NCBI GenBank assembly: GCA_964446595.1
Contig: CAYUPY010000030.1
Coordinates: forward strand, 1 to 16,723
Length of the DNA stretch: 16,723 nucleotides
Direction of reading: 5' to 3'
From: CAYUPY01 sp964446595
Lineage (GTDB): Bacteria > Patescibacteriota > Dojkabacteria > J137 > JAEUSD01
Below the pieces are notes generated by a model that saw only the letters and a list, made by a program, of their open reading frames with translations, had not been told where the DNA came from and did not search any database. Both the position numbers and the translations under genes were made by a program. Each line of letters opens with the position of its first letter. The first letter of the stretch is position 1. This document shows, one piece after another, positions 7,216 to 13,731 of this stretch.

Positions 7216-7878
7216 ATGAAATACTTTATTATAAACTACAAAACCTATCCTCAAGCTTCAGGAGAAAATGCTGTTAAATTAACTGAAAAACTACTTGCGG
7301 CGGATATTCCTGATGGACTGAGTCTTGTGATCTGCCCTCAAGCAGCTGATATTTACCGGGTACGCGAAAAATTTCCACATGCTGAAATTTGGGGCCAACA
7401 TGTAGATTTAATAGAGGCTGGACGGGCAACCGGATGGACCTCAATCGAAACATTGATAATGGCTGGAATTAGTGGCAGTATCATTAATCACTCTGAGCAT
7501 GAACTAAGTTACGAGGAAGCAGTGGGAACAGTGCAATTAGCCAAAGAGCATCAAGTAAAAACTTGTTTAGCTGTTGGAGATATCCAGATGGCAGAAAAAC
7601 TAATGGAAACTAAACCTGATATTATGGCTTTTGAGCCCCCAGAGCTTGTGGGAAGCGGTGTTTCTTTAATGTCTGCAAACCCAGAGGAAGCCGAAGGCTT
7701 TTATGAACGTTACAAGGACAATGGAAGTATTCTTTGTATCGGGGCTGGGGTGTCAAAACCTGGAGATGTGGCCAAAGCGGCAGAGATTGGATATGAGGGA
7801 ATTTTGATCGCTTCAGCTATAGTAAAAGCTGATAATCCTACAGAGGTATTGAATGATATGTTAGCTACGCTTAAATAG
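7216..7878 (+). CDS. tpiA: Triosephosphate isomerase, archaeal-type short form
   Basis: Interconverts dihydroxyacetone phosphate and glyceraldehyde 3-phosphate in glycolysis. Its 220 residues are clearly shorter than the roughly 250 of usual bacterial TIM and equal to the archaeal form. The active-site residues are present: N7 and K9 (NYKTY), H92 in NHSEH, and E140 in AFEPPELVGSG. The segments GQHVDLIEAGRATGWT, GAGVS and GILIASAIVKA also follow the archaeal pattern rather than the bacterial one. The ATG sits 6 nt from the -10 box with no Shine-Dalgarno site needed. The TAG stop shares its last G with the GTG start of the following kinase, so the two genes are translationally coupled. Confidence 0.95.
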   Translation: MKYFIINYKTYPQASGENAVKLTEKLLAADIPDGLSLVICPQAADIYRVREKFPHAEIWGQHVDLIEAGRATGWTSIETLIMAGISGSIINHSEHELSYEEAVGTVQLAKEHQVKTCLAVGDIQMAEKLMETKPDIMAFEPPELVGSGVSLMSANPEEAEGFYERYKDNGSILCIGAGVSKPGDVAKAAEIGYEGILIASAIVKADNPTEVLNDMLATLK

Positions 7879-8840
7879 TGGAAACAGATTTTGTGGTTAT
7901 TGGGGATGTATTGATGGATTACCATCTACAGATCCCCTCTGCCGCAGGCGCAACACGACGGGAACAAGATGAAATTCTAGAGCTGCCATTTCCAACCAAA
8001 ATACCCTTGGCTGAACCAATTGAGGCTATGCCGGGCGGAAATGCCTTTAACGTGGCAATGGTGCTGGCCAAGCTCGGTCTCCATACCCAGATATATACCG
8101 AGGTTGGCGAAGATAGTGCAGGTAATCAGATCATCCAAGATTTAGACCGTTTGGGTGTGGATACGAGTTTTATAAAACAACACTCAGGCAAAGCTGCCAC
8201 CAATACTGCAGTAATTTTAAGCACTGGTGGTGATAGGGTTATTTTCACTTATCATTATCCTCGTGACTATCAACTACCCAATCTAGCCGAAACAAAATAT
8301 GTTTATTTAACGTCCGTGGGAGAAGACGATCATAAGCTGTTTCAAGAAGTATTAAAATCTAAAATGAGTAATAATTTCAAGTTAATGTTTTCCCCAGGTA
8401 GTACTCAATTACGGGAAGAATTTGCTGAAATAGCCCCTGCTATGGCAGCCAGTGATTTATTGCTATTAAATAAAGATGAAGCTCAAAGTCTGACACGTTC
8501 CAACAGTGAAGATGATGAACAGCTGGTGTGGATGCTGGCGGACTTCGGCCCAAAAGCAATAGTTATGACGAAGTCCGCCCAAGGCTCCATAGCCCTATGG
8601 GAAGGAGAAGTTATTCGCGTCGGAGCCAAAAAGGTAGATGTGGTAGATACAACAGGTGCCGGAGACACATTCTCAGCTACAGTGTGTGCCGCATTAAGTA
8701 TCGGAAAAGATATTCGCACCGCCATGGAGTGGGGAGCATTACATTCAGCAAATGTGGTACAAGGTGTTGGTTGCGAGGATTTCTTGTTAAACAAAGAGGA
8801 GTTAGAACAATCCCATCAAATGGCTAATAATTCTCTGTAG
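7878..8840 (+). CDS. PfkB-family carbohydrate/nucleoside kinase
   Basis: A 320-residue sugar kinase of the ribokinase (PfkB) family, which transfers phosphate from ATP to a sugar or nucleoside. Signature 1 is PGGNAFNVAMVLAKLG (52-67) and signature 2 is DTTGAGDTFSA (257-267), with the anion hole GAG and catalytic base D263. The N-terminus (DFVVIGDVLMDYHLQIP) gives the first strand and the substrate Asp region. The start is GTG, overlapping the tpiA stop. Context with a glycolytic enzyme makes a hexose- or ribose-phosphate role attractive, but the family is broad (ribokinase, fructokinase, adenosine kinase, 1-phosphofructokinase) and the substrate cannot be fixed here. The last 25 bp overlap the end of the converging minus-strand gene. 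Confidence 0.93.
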   Translation: METDFVVIGDVLMDYHLQIPSAAGATRREQDEILELPFPTKIPLAEPIEAMPGGNAFNVAMVLAKLGLHTQIYTEVGEDSAGNQIIQDLDRLGVDTSFIKQHSGKAATNTAVILSTGGDRVIFTYHYPRDYQLPNLAETKYVYLTSVGEDDHKLFQEVLKSKMSNNFKLMFSPGSTQLREEFAEIAPAMAASDLLLLNKDEAQSLTRSNSEDDEQLVWMLADFGPKAIVMTKSAQGSIALWEGEVIRVGAKKVDVVDTTGAGDTFSATVCAALSIGKDIRTAMEWGALHSANVVQGVGCEDFLLNKEELEQSHQMANNSL

Positions 8841-9310
8841 TTCTGCTCTGTTATATACACCAACAGATTTGAATAAGTGGCGAAATCTTCGTCTTCATTG
8901 GCTAAGTGTGCTGTGGTTAACGAAAACATTTTAGAACTTAATTCATCTACCCTAAACAATCCTAGATGAATTAGGCGGGAAAAGAAACGACTGATAATTT
9001 CCTGCTTGCTAGCCTCTTCAGGTAAACTTGCTTTCAACCTGTCAATTTCACTCATTATCATTGCATTGAAATATTCAAAAGTGAATCCTCCGCTAGGGCC
9101 CCTTCCTACTTTTGACTCAGCTACAAGTACTAGAGCATTAATTAGGCCGTCTATTATTTCAGGCTGATCGTATGGCATAACAGTATTAATAAGCGCTTTT
9201 AGTTCTTCACGGGAACTGAAGGATACTGTTTTATATTCAGCAACTGGGCGGTTACCTACTTCGCCTTCATTACTTGGTTGTGGTTCTGCGTCTGGTCCTT
9301 CGGGGTTCAT
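8816..9310 (-). CDS. Hypothetical soluble helical protein, last gene of the M23 cluster
   Basis: 164 residues, not recognised. A disordered acidic/Pro/Gln start (about 1-25) is followed by mainly helical sequence (SREELKALINTVMPY, IIDGLINALVLVAES, FFSRLIHLGLF). There is no signal peptide or membrane segment, so it is predicted to be cytoplasmic. The ATG overlaps the TAA of the upstream membrane protein (TAATG), a sign of coupled translation and joint function. It is the only complete gene in the window that ends in TGA; the frame beyond that stop is antisense to the kinase gene, so TGA is taken as a real stop. It overlaps the PfkB gene end to end by 25 bp. Confidence 0.7.
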   Translation of the reverse strand: MNPEGPDAEPQPSNEGEVGNRPVAEYKTVSFSSREELKALINTVMPYDQPEIIDGLINALVLVAESKVGRGPSGGFTFEYFNAMIMSEIDRLKASLPEEASKQEIISRFFSRLIHLGLFRVDELSSKMFSLTTAHLANEDEDFATYSNLLVYITEQNYRELLAI

Positions 9311-9894
9311 TATCTTAATAATTCAACATCTTCACCTATTTCACCTAAGCTAACTCCAAAAAGATCGAGAGGGCTATTGCTAACTAATTCTAGCTCCAAT
9401 TCATATTCACTTTGTGTTGGTATTCGGAAAAATTGAGACAATTCACTCACACCTTCATAAACCTTATCAGTTGGAGAACCGTCATACGTAAAGGTCTCAG
9501 TATATCCATTAATCATGGCTTTAATCTTAAAATCAGTACCTGGAGAAAGGAAATAAATAGTGGAATTTATGTCAGCATCCAGTTTGGTGATAAACGTGTA
9601 TGTTACTTTGTCGCCTGGTTGCAAACGTACAAGTTCCAACCCATCCTGTTGAATAATTTCTCCACCCTCGGTGGAATTAAAATCTCGGGCATCAAAAGTC
9701 AATACGGTTGGTATCTTTTCAGCCGCTTCTTCAATTAAACGTATTGAATTATCTGTCGCTGCCCCTGCCACTTGACCAATACTTTGAGGGCGCACTGGCT
9801 GGCTAACTACGTACAACCCGCCGAAAGTCAAAATCCCTGCCAAACTCATAAAAAACATTGCCGCAAGTAAATTGTTGTTCTCTGTTTTATTCAT
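9310..9894 (-). CDS. Single-pass membrane-anchored protein with outer beta-rich domain
   Basis: 194 residues of unknown family. A membrane segment at about residues 9-31 (LLAAMFFMSLAGILTFGGLYV) follows a short polar N-terminus, giving an N-in, C-out protein. A short linker leads to a domain from about residue 62 made of alternating beta-like segments (VLTFDARDF, LELVRLQPGDKVTYTF, STIYFLSPGTDFKIKAMI, EYELELELVS). This style suggests a jelly-roll or similar beta sandwich, possibly binding a surface glycan; that is inference. It starts 2 nt after the stop of the previous membrane protein and overlaps the next gene by one base, so all three are probably made from one transcript. Confidence 0.75.
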   Translation of the reverse strand: MNKTENNNLLAAMFFMSLAGILTFGGLYVVSQPVRPQSIGQVAGAATDNSIRLIEEAAEKIPTVLTFDARDFNSTEGGEIIQQDGLELVRLQPGDKVTYTFITKLDADINSTIYFLSPGTDFKIKAMINGYTETFTYDGSPTDKVYEGVSELSQFFRIPTQSEYELELELVSNSPLDLFGVSLGEIGEDVELLR

Positions 9895-9896
9895 AG

Positions 9897-10421
9897 TTAA
9901 TAATACACGTCACTACGTGTTGGCTTCAAGAAGAAATAAATGCCAGCAGCAGTTGCTACAAAAGCTGACACAAACAAAGTACCAGCCACCACGCTACTCT
10001 CGTTGGCTAATAAGCTTTCTAGACTATTAAAAAACCTGCCTTCTACCTGCGAGTTAGTGCTGCCAGTCGTACTAACATCACTTGTAGTCCTAGCTACTGC
10101 CAGCCTTTGATCTTGCTCGCTTAAATCCCCAATCACATAATCATTCTCTACGTTGGGGTCGGAGTTCTGTTTTTCGCGCTCAAACTCATCGGCAACACTA
10201 AAAGTCACCTCTTCCGGTGCATCCCCTGCTACTGCATTTGTAGCAGCAAGATTACGCGCGCTCATTTGCTGCGCAACCACTACCACAATTACGAGAAAAG
10301 CAGCATTGATAAAAAACAAAGCGAAACTGTGTTGGCGACCTAGCCTAGCCATGTTTGAATATAGCGTGTTTGCTCTAGGATGTAAATTCTTAAGGGATCT
10401 CCATGTAATTACTTGAGCCAC
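9897..10421 (-). CDS. Two-pass membrane protein, function unknown
   Basis: 174 residues. Hydrophobic segments lie at about 33-51 (ALFFINAAFLVIVVVVAQQ) and 143-165 (VAGTLFVSAFVATAAGIYFFL), separated by an acidic, Ser/Thr-rich stretch that would face outward. The basic N-terminus and the C-terminal KPTRSDVYY would face inward. The start chosen is GTG, which overlaps the end of the M23 peptidase gene by 32 bp; an internal ATG at 10352 would give 151 residues just before the first membrane segment. Lying between an exported peptidase and another membrane protein, it could scaffold an envelope complex. No family is recognised. Confidence 0.7.
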   Translation of the reverse strand: MAQVITWRSLKNLHPRANTLYSNMARLGRQHSFALFFINAAFLVIVVVVAQQMSARNLAATNAVAGDAPEEVTFSVADEFEREKQNSDPNVENDYVIGDLSEQDQRLAVARTTSDVSTTGSTNSQVEGRFFNSLESLLANESSVVAGTLFVSAFVATAAGIYFFLKPTRSDVYY

Positions 10422-11544
10422 TTCCCCAATATGGCCTACCTACCTTTTGTTGGAAAAGTAACCATAGACTAAAGTAAACCTGCCTTTCGTAATAATTGTG
10501 CCACCATTTTAGTTTTAGTTCCCTAAAGTCTGAGCCAATCTGTACCTCTGCAAAAACTCTGTCTTGGGGCTGCAACTTTTCCCCTACTGCCAATTTAATA
10601 CTCCATCTACCTTTAGGATCATGCACTTTAGTGTGGCCTAAGTACTCCCAATTATTCTTATATAAAACGACTCTTACGCCTTCTACTTTCCTTACGCTGT
10701 AATGTTTTTCCCACATACTGTTACCTATCCCATGTAAGAATTCATTGTTTATTAGTATATTTAGCTTATGCTTAAGAGGAATTGACACCCCATGTACTGT
10801 AACAATATTCGTTTTTATGTTTCGGTGTGCAAAAGTGATTTTAGGAGGTTGTAGATGGATATAGTGCTTTAGTTCATTCCACTTTTTGCTGCCAGTAGAA
10901 TTTAGATTTCTGTTAACCACCAAACGTGGAGTGGGCAAGGCGCGGCCATCCTTTTTTGCAAAAATTTGAGTTGGCCGCGCCAGCAAGTGGCCGCTCTTGT
11001 AAGTGTGCTCGTATTTCCCGTTTAGTAATTCAGCCGGATTAAAGTAATGGCGATTGCGATTCAGTTCAAAATGCAAATGACAGCCCTGAAACTGAATAGG
11101 TGTGCTGTCTTTACCCCTCACAAACCCAGTGTTCCCAGAAAATCCTATTAACTGCCCAATTATAACCTTTTGCCCTACTGTGACATTGACTCCATTTAGG
11201 TGTTGGTAAACGGTCTCCCAACCCTGTGGGTGTCGAATTTTTATGTAGTTTGAGGCTGTTTGTGGATTACTATCGTTTCCAAGTACTATACCATTTCTAC
11301 TAAGACTACTAACAATACCATCAGATGCAGCAAATACAGGAGTTCCACATGGCAAACCATAATCTGTGCCACGGTGAAAAGAACCGTCCCTCCAGCCGTA
11401 AGGGGATGTAATTGTAAAGTAACCTCCATAAGGTTTCTTCCAGGCAATACCTCCAAAATAATAGAAACTTTCAGCTAACACTGTCGTTGGAGACAAAACT
11501 AGATAAACCAATACAAGAAGTATGAATATGAGAAAAGTTTTCAT
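10390..11544 (-). CDS. Exported M23 (LytM-type) metallopeptidase
   Basis: A 384-residue secreted zinc peptidase of the family that cuts peptidoglycan cross-links. The signal peptide covers residues 1-24 (hydrophobic core FLIFILLVLVYLVL, likely cut after VLA). The M23 domain comes first: zinc ligands H57 and D61 in FHRGTDYG, H115 in VYQHLN, and H156/H158 in CHLHFEL. All key residues are present, so it should be active, unlike degenerate LytM regulators. The remaining roughly 200 residues are basic and beta-rich (HGVSIPLKHKLNILINNEF, RVFAEVQIGSDFRELKLKW) with a Trp-rich end and may bind the wall; I do not recognise that part. The ATG directly abuts a 10-bp inverted repeat and has no Shine-Dalgarno at normal distance. 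Three envelope or helical genes follow in the same direction. Confidence 0.92.
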   Translation of the reverse strand: MKTFLIFILLVLVYLVLSPTTVLAESFYYFGGIAWKKPYGGYFTITSPYGWRDGSFHRGTDYGLPCGTPVFAASDGIVSSLSRNGIVLGNDSNPQTASNYIKIRHPQGWETVYQHLNGVNVTVGQKVIIGQLIGFSGNTGFVRGKDSTPIQFQGCHLHFELNRNRHYFNPAELLNGKYEHTYKSGHLLARPTQIFAKKDGRALPTPRLVVNRNLNSTGSKKWNELKHYIHLQPPKITFAHRNIKTNIVTVHGVSIPLKHKLNILINNEFLHGIGNSMWEKHYSVRKVEGVRVVLYKNNWEYLGHTKVHDPKGRWSIKLAVGEKLQPQDRVFAEVQIGSDFRELKLKWWHNYYERQVYFSLWLLFQQKVGRPYWGSGSSNYMEIP

Positions 11545-11546
11545 AA

Positions 11547-11584
11547 GCGAAGCGTAACCTCAGGTGGCTACTGGTACGCTTCGC
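11547..11584 (-). promoter_or_regulatory. 10-bp perfect inverted repeat abutting the M23 start codon
   Basis: GCGAAGCGTA (11547-11556) and TACGCTTCGC (11575-11584) flank an 18-nt loop. In the mRNA this hairpin ends 2 nt before the ATG and would hide the initiation region. It could be a translational switch, the end of the upstream HTH transcript, or a repeat insertion. Confidence 0.5.
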
Positions 11585-11618
11585 CCAAGCTGAATTTGTT
11601 AATAATTAAAAAGTAAAT

Positions 11619-11894
11619 TTATTCTCTCGCTGTCTCAGCGAATTCAAAAGGTAGTTGGCTCTCAACCTTTATTCCTAGCCTATCTAAGCCAAACAAATAG
11701 ATTGCATCCTTTACTTCTAGCTGCAGAGCAGCTCCAATGCGAAATAGTGTTTCTTTAGATGGATTAATTTTGTTGTTCTCTAGCCGAGAAATAGTACCCG
11801 GACAAAAGTCTGCCTCCAGTTCTAGCTGCAGCTGACTCCATTTACTTTTGCAGCGTAAATCACGAATGCGCTGCCCGAAGTTGATTTCCAACAT
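11619..11894 (-). CDS. XRE/Cro-type helix-turn-helix protein
   Basis: A 91-residue small DNA-binding protein. The HTH_3 domain covers about residues 5-63: FGQRIRDLRCKSKWSQLQLE, then the recognition region CPGTISRLENNKINPSKETL and the closing helix FRIGAALQLE. The C-terminal tail is short (IYLFGLDRLGIKVES). It lies 74 nt upstream of the M23 peptidase in the same direction and is a candidate regulator of that cluster. TAGAAT lies 5 nt before the ATG. A toxin-antitoxin antitoxin role was considered, but no adjacent small toxin is seen. Confidence 0.85.
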   Translation of the reverse strand: MLEINFGQRIRDLRCKSKWSQLQLELEADFCPGTISRLENNKINPSKETLFRIGAALQLEVKDAIYLFGLDRLGIKVESQLPFEFAETARE

Positions 11895-11899
11895 GCTTC

Positions 11900-11905
11900 A
11901 TTCTA
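11900..11905 (-). promoter_or_regulatory. Possible -10 box (TAGAAT) of the HTH/M23 cluster
   Basis: TAGAAT ends 5 nt before the ATG at 11894, again close to leaderless. The -35 is poor (TTACAT at 18 nt). Confidence 0.4.
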
Positions 11906-11939
11906 GCCTGAGGAAAAAAGTTGATGTAACGCACGCAAA

Positions 11940-12707
11940 TTAATACAAACACTTTAGGATGCTTAATCTAACTGCATTAAACAAGACCCGCTCAGCTTCA
12001 TTCTTCAACTCAACTTCTGCTTGGTGAAGATTTTCGTAAGCCTCTATTACTCCATGAAAATGACCACTACCAATAATAAACATTGCTTTGTTAGCGTTCC
12101 TAAACTGTTTTGCATAGTAAATATCACGATATTTACCATATAGCCTGTCCAGGGTGATTTTTAGCCCCACAGACCTTCCTTCATTTTGGGTCAATCTATA
12201 GAGGAGTGTTTTAACGTATTGTAGCTCTTTAACTGTCACAAGACTCTCCTTTACTAGTAATCTGGCGGACTCAATGAATAAGTCAATGTTCTGCTTAAGT
12301 ATGCCTACTTTCAAACCCTCGTCGAGTCCAATACTGTAAGTCCCAAACCAAAATAGATCTAGAATCATTCTCAATCTCTGATCGAATTGTAGAAAATCTA
12401 ACATGTCTAAGAAAGAAGGTGTTTGATTATATAGATCAATAACTGGTTTCCCCCGCTCTCTGGCTTCACTTGCTAAAAGAAACATCAGCGATGGGAGATC
12501 ACTTTTACTCTTCCACAGCCCTTGCTCATCAAAGGGATTGAACTCGACTATTAGTTGTTCACTTTCACCTAACTTAACTAGCAACTCCAACCAAACTTGA
12601 TGATCAAGCCCTCTACCTTCACTGTCTGCTAACATAACGACGTGACTTTCTCCAACTAAAAAATTCTGTGTTTCCTCTTTGGAGTGACTAAAATGCTCAT
12701 ATGTCAT
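11940..12707 (-). CDS. Putative ChaN/TraB/EreA-like (Tiki superfamily) protein
   Basis: 255 residues from the ATG at 12707. This start is chosen because a consensus -10 box ends 6 nt before it; an ATG six codons upstream lies inside the promoter. The N-terminal FLVGESHVVMLADSE, followed by LIVEFNPFDEQ, resembles the GE-x-H and E motifs of the Tiki/ChaN/EreA fold. Near the C-terminus, AKQFRNANKAMFIIGSGHFHGV resembles the closing R and G-x-GH motif. Members include haem-binding ChaN, erythromycin esterase and TraB/Tiki-like peptidases. The middle is helical and the protein lacks a signal peptide, so a cytoplasmic hydrolase is likely. Family placement rests on short motifs and is tentative; the gene itself is solid. 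Confidence 0.6.
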   Translation of the reverse strand: MTYEHFSHSKEETQNFLVGESHVVMLADSEGRGLDHQVWLELLVKLGESEQLIVEFNPFDEQGLWKSKSDLPSLMFLLASEARERGKPVIDLYNQTPSFLDMLDFLQFDQRLRMILDLFWFGTYSIGLDEGLKVGILKQNIDLFIESARLLVKESLVTVKELQYVKTLLYRLTQNEGRSVGLKITLDRLYGKYRDIYYAKQFRNANKAMFIIGSGHFHGVIEAYENLHQAEVELKNEAERVLFNAVRLSILKCLY

Positions 12708-12713
12708 GAATAT

Positions 12714-12742
12714 ATTATAACACATCTAGGAAATTGCCCCAA
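12714..12742 (-). promoter_or_regulatory. Leaderless promoter of the ChaN/TraB-like gene
   Basis: On the minus strand TTGGGG (12737-12742), a 17-nt spacer and TATAAT (12714-12719) with a TGT extension are followed by 6 nt and the ATG at 12707. This is the clearest leaderless promoter in the window and it fixes the gene start. Confidence 0.75.
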
Positions 12743-12772
12743 CGTGGGAAGATATCGACAGGAAAGGGGATT

Positions 12773-12846
12773 TACGCCCAGAAGGATTCGAACCTCCAAC
12801 CCCCGGTTCCGAAGACCGGTGCTCTATCCAGTTGAGCTATGGGCGC
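12773..12846 (-). tRNA. tRNA-Arg (anticodon TCG)
   Basis: 74 nt. The acceptor GCGCCCA pairs with TGGGCGT (a G1-T72 wobble), followed by discriminator A. The D loop contains GGATA, with A at position 20 as usual for arginine. The anticodon arm is CCGGT-CTTCGGA-ACCGG and the T arm is GGAGG-TTCGAAT-CCTTC. CCA is not encoded. Confidence 0.95.
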
Positions 12847-12856
12847 GTTCGGTAAG

Positions 12857-12865
12857 ATTATAGCA
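12857..12865 (-). promoter_or_regulatory. Extended -10 promoter of tRNA-Arg (TGCTATAAT)
   Basis: A perfect extended -10 box lies 10 nt upstream of the tRNA 5' end on the minus strand, inside the intergenic space after the 189-residue gene. Confidence 0.7.
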
Positions 12866-12874
12866 CTTATCAAC

Positions 12875-13444
12875 TTAAGCTCGGGGTACTTCCCAAAATT
12901 GAAAATGCTTTTGACTACCCTTTTCTGTTACAAACTGCACTTGCTGATTCTCGTGCATCAGGATTTGTTCACCTAAGTTTCTAACATCTACAGCGAACTG
13001 CCAATCGTTAATTTTTAATAAATCAACCCTGTCACCACCAGACCTTGTGTTGAAAAAAGTACGTTGCACCTCTGCTTCACCAACCAAAAAGTTTTTGGTA
13101 AAAGGAAGTAGAATATGAGTAAGACCATTTCGGAATTCTTTCCACAAGTACTCTTTTAACACTGCTTCTTTGTAATTGTTATGCTGGGTTAGTTTAGCCA
13201 ATTCGTCCATAGCCAGATTGAATGCCGCACGCTTCATGCCTAAGTTTTGCTGTTGTAAATAAGCCCTGACCTGTTGGGCATTATTTTTATTTTGCTTTGC
13301 AAGCAGAATCCGACCTAAGAATTCCAAAATCACAAAAGACACAAGTAGCCTGATAAACCCACCTATATCCTCACTTAAAAGCGGGTCAAGGTGTGAAACC
13401 AGAGTATGGGCATTATGTTTTGGTATTGTCGAAATTTGGTCCAC
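12875..13444 (-). CDS. Hypothetical protein with an Rx4H (HEPN-like) motif
   Basis: 189 residues, starting at GTG because no ATG is near. The first half is helical with a hydrophobic helix (FIRLLVSFVILEFLGRILLA, 30-49) that could be a buried core helix or a membrane segment. Helices around 60-100 lead to LWKEFRNGLTHILLP, in which R105 and H110 form an R-N-x-x-x-H motif, the catalytic signature of HEPN ribonucleases. The C-terminal third is beta-like (DWQFAVDVRN, QVQFVTEKGS). HEPN proteins are RNases in toxin-antitoxin, CRISPR and anti-phage systems, but they are often recognised only by structure, so this is a hypothesis. No MNT nucleotidyltransferase partner is adjacent; tRNA genes flank it on both sides. 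Confidence 0.65.
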   Translation of the reverse strand: MDQISTIPKHNAHTLVSHLDPLLSEDIGGFIRLLVSFVILEFLGRILLAKQNKNNAQQVRAYLQQQNLGMKRAAFNLAMDELAKLTQHNNYKEAVLKEYLWKEFRNGLTHILLPFTKNFLVGEAEVQRTFFNTRSGGDRVDLLKINDWQFAVDVRNLGEQILMHENQQVQFVTEKGSQKHFQFWEVPRA

Positions 13445-13455
13445 TTCAATAGATC

Positions 13456-13479
13456 TAAATTATGAAGTCGGTGGGACTC
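13456..13479 (-). repeat. Duplicated tRNA-Lys 3' end (att-like direct repeat, copy 1)
   Basis: 24 bp identical to 13604-13627. It contains the last 17 nt of tRNA-Lys(CTT), from within the T loop to the discriminator, plus 7 nt downstream. The rest of the tRNA is absent here, so this is a fragment, not a gene. Confidence 0.85.
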
Positions 13480-13603
13480 CCTATTCGCTCCTACTCTCGC
13501 GATAGGACTAACGTTGCTAAGGTTCGCCTGCGCTAACGCTTGTCTTACCCAAGCAGCCGTTTAGCAAACCCTCGGTTCTCGTCTCCGACTCAAATTTACT
13601 GCG
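13480..13603. other. 124-bp structured GC-rich segment between tRNA-end repeats
   Basis: No ORF of note. By hand count its GC content is about 52%, above the surroundings. It contains several self-complementary pairs: CCTAT-CGC/GCG-ATAGG around 13480-13507, GCTTG/CAAGC around 13540, and GCTAA/TTAGC arms around them. It may be a small RNA-like or mobile insertion bounded by the 24-bp direct repeats. Confidence 0.45.
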
Positions 13604-13609
13604 TAAATT
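13593..13609 (-). terminator. Hairpin directly after tRNA-Lys(CTT)
   Basis: AATTTAC-TGC-GTAAATT forms a 7-bp stem with a 3-nt loop, ending 1 nt beyond the tRNA 3' end. No U-tract follows, so it may serve 3'-end processing rather than termination. Confidence 0.3.
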
Positions 13610-13627
13610 ATGAAGTCGGTGGGACTC
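13604..13627 (-). repeat. Direct repeat copy 2, within tRNA-Lys(CTT) 3' end
   Basis: The counterpart of 13456-13479 inside the intact tRNA gene. The pair flanks the 124-bp segment, the pattern left by integration at a tRNA 3' end. Confidence 0.85.
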
Positions 13628-13682
13628 GAACCCACAACCAATGGCTTAAGAGGCCACTGCTCTACCATTGAGCTACGACTCC
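13611..13682 (-). tRNA. tRNA-Lys (anticodon CTT)
   Basis: 72 nt. The acceptor GGAGTCG pairs with CGACTTC, with a G2-T71 wobble, and is followed by discriminator A. The anticodon arm is GTGGC-CTCTTAA-GCCAT and the T arm is GTGGG-TTCGAGT-CCCAC. It differs from the neighbouring tRNA-Lys(TTT) at only two positions: base 2 and the first anticodon base. No CCA is encoded. It lies 49 nt downstream of the TTT gene and is probably co-transcribed with it. Confidence 0.95.
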
Positions 13683-13731
13683 AAAAAGTGTGTTTTAAAC
13701 TTGCGGGGACTTTTGCTTTGAATCAACATGG

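Noticed and set aside
8483..8827. ORFs in other frames over the PfkB kinase
   Set aside because: They are shadows of the kinase gene, which has complete family signatures.
11619..11894. Antitoxin of a toxin-antitoxin pair
   Set aside because: No small toxin gene adjoins it; the neighbours are an M23 peptidase and a ChaN/TraB-like protein.
13456..13479. A third tRNA-Lys gene
   Set aside because: Only the 3' end is present; no anticodon or D arm lies in the adjoining sequence.
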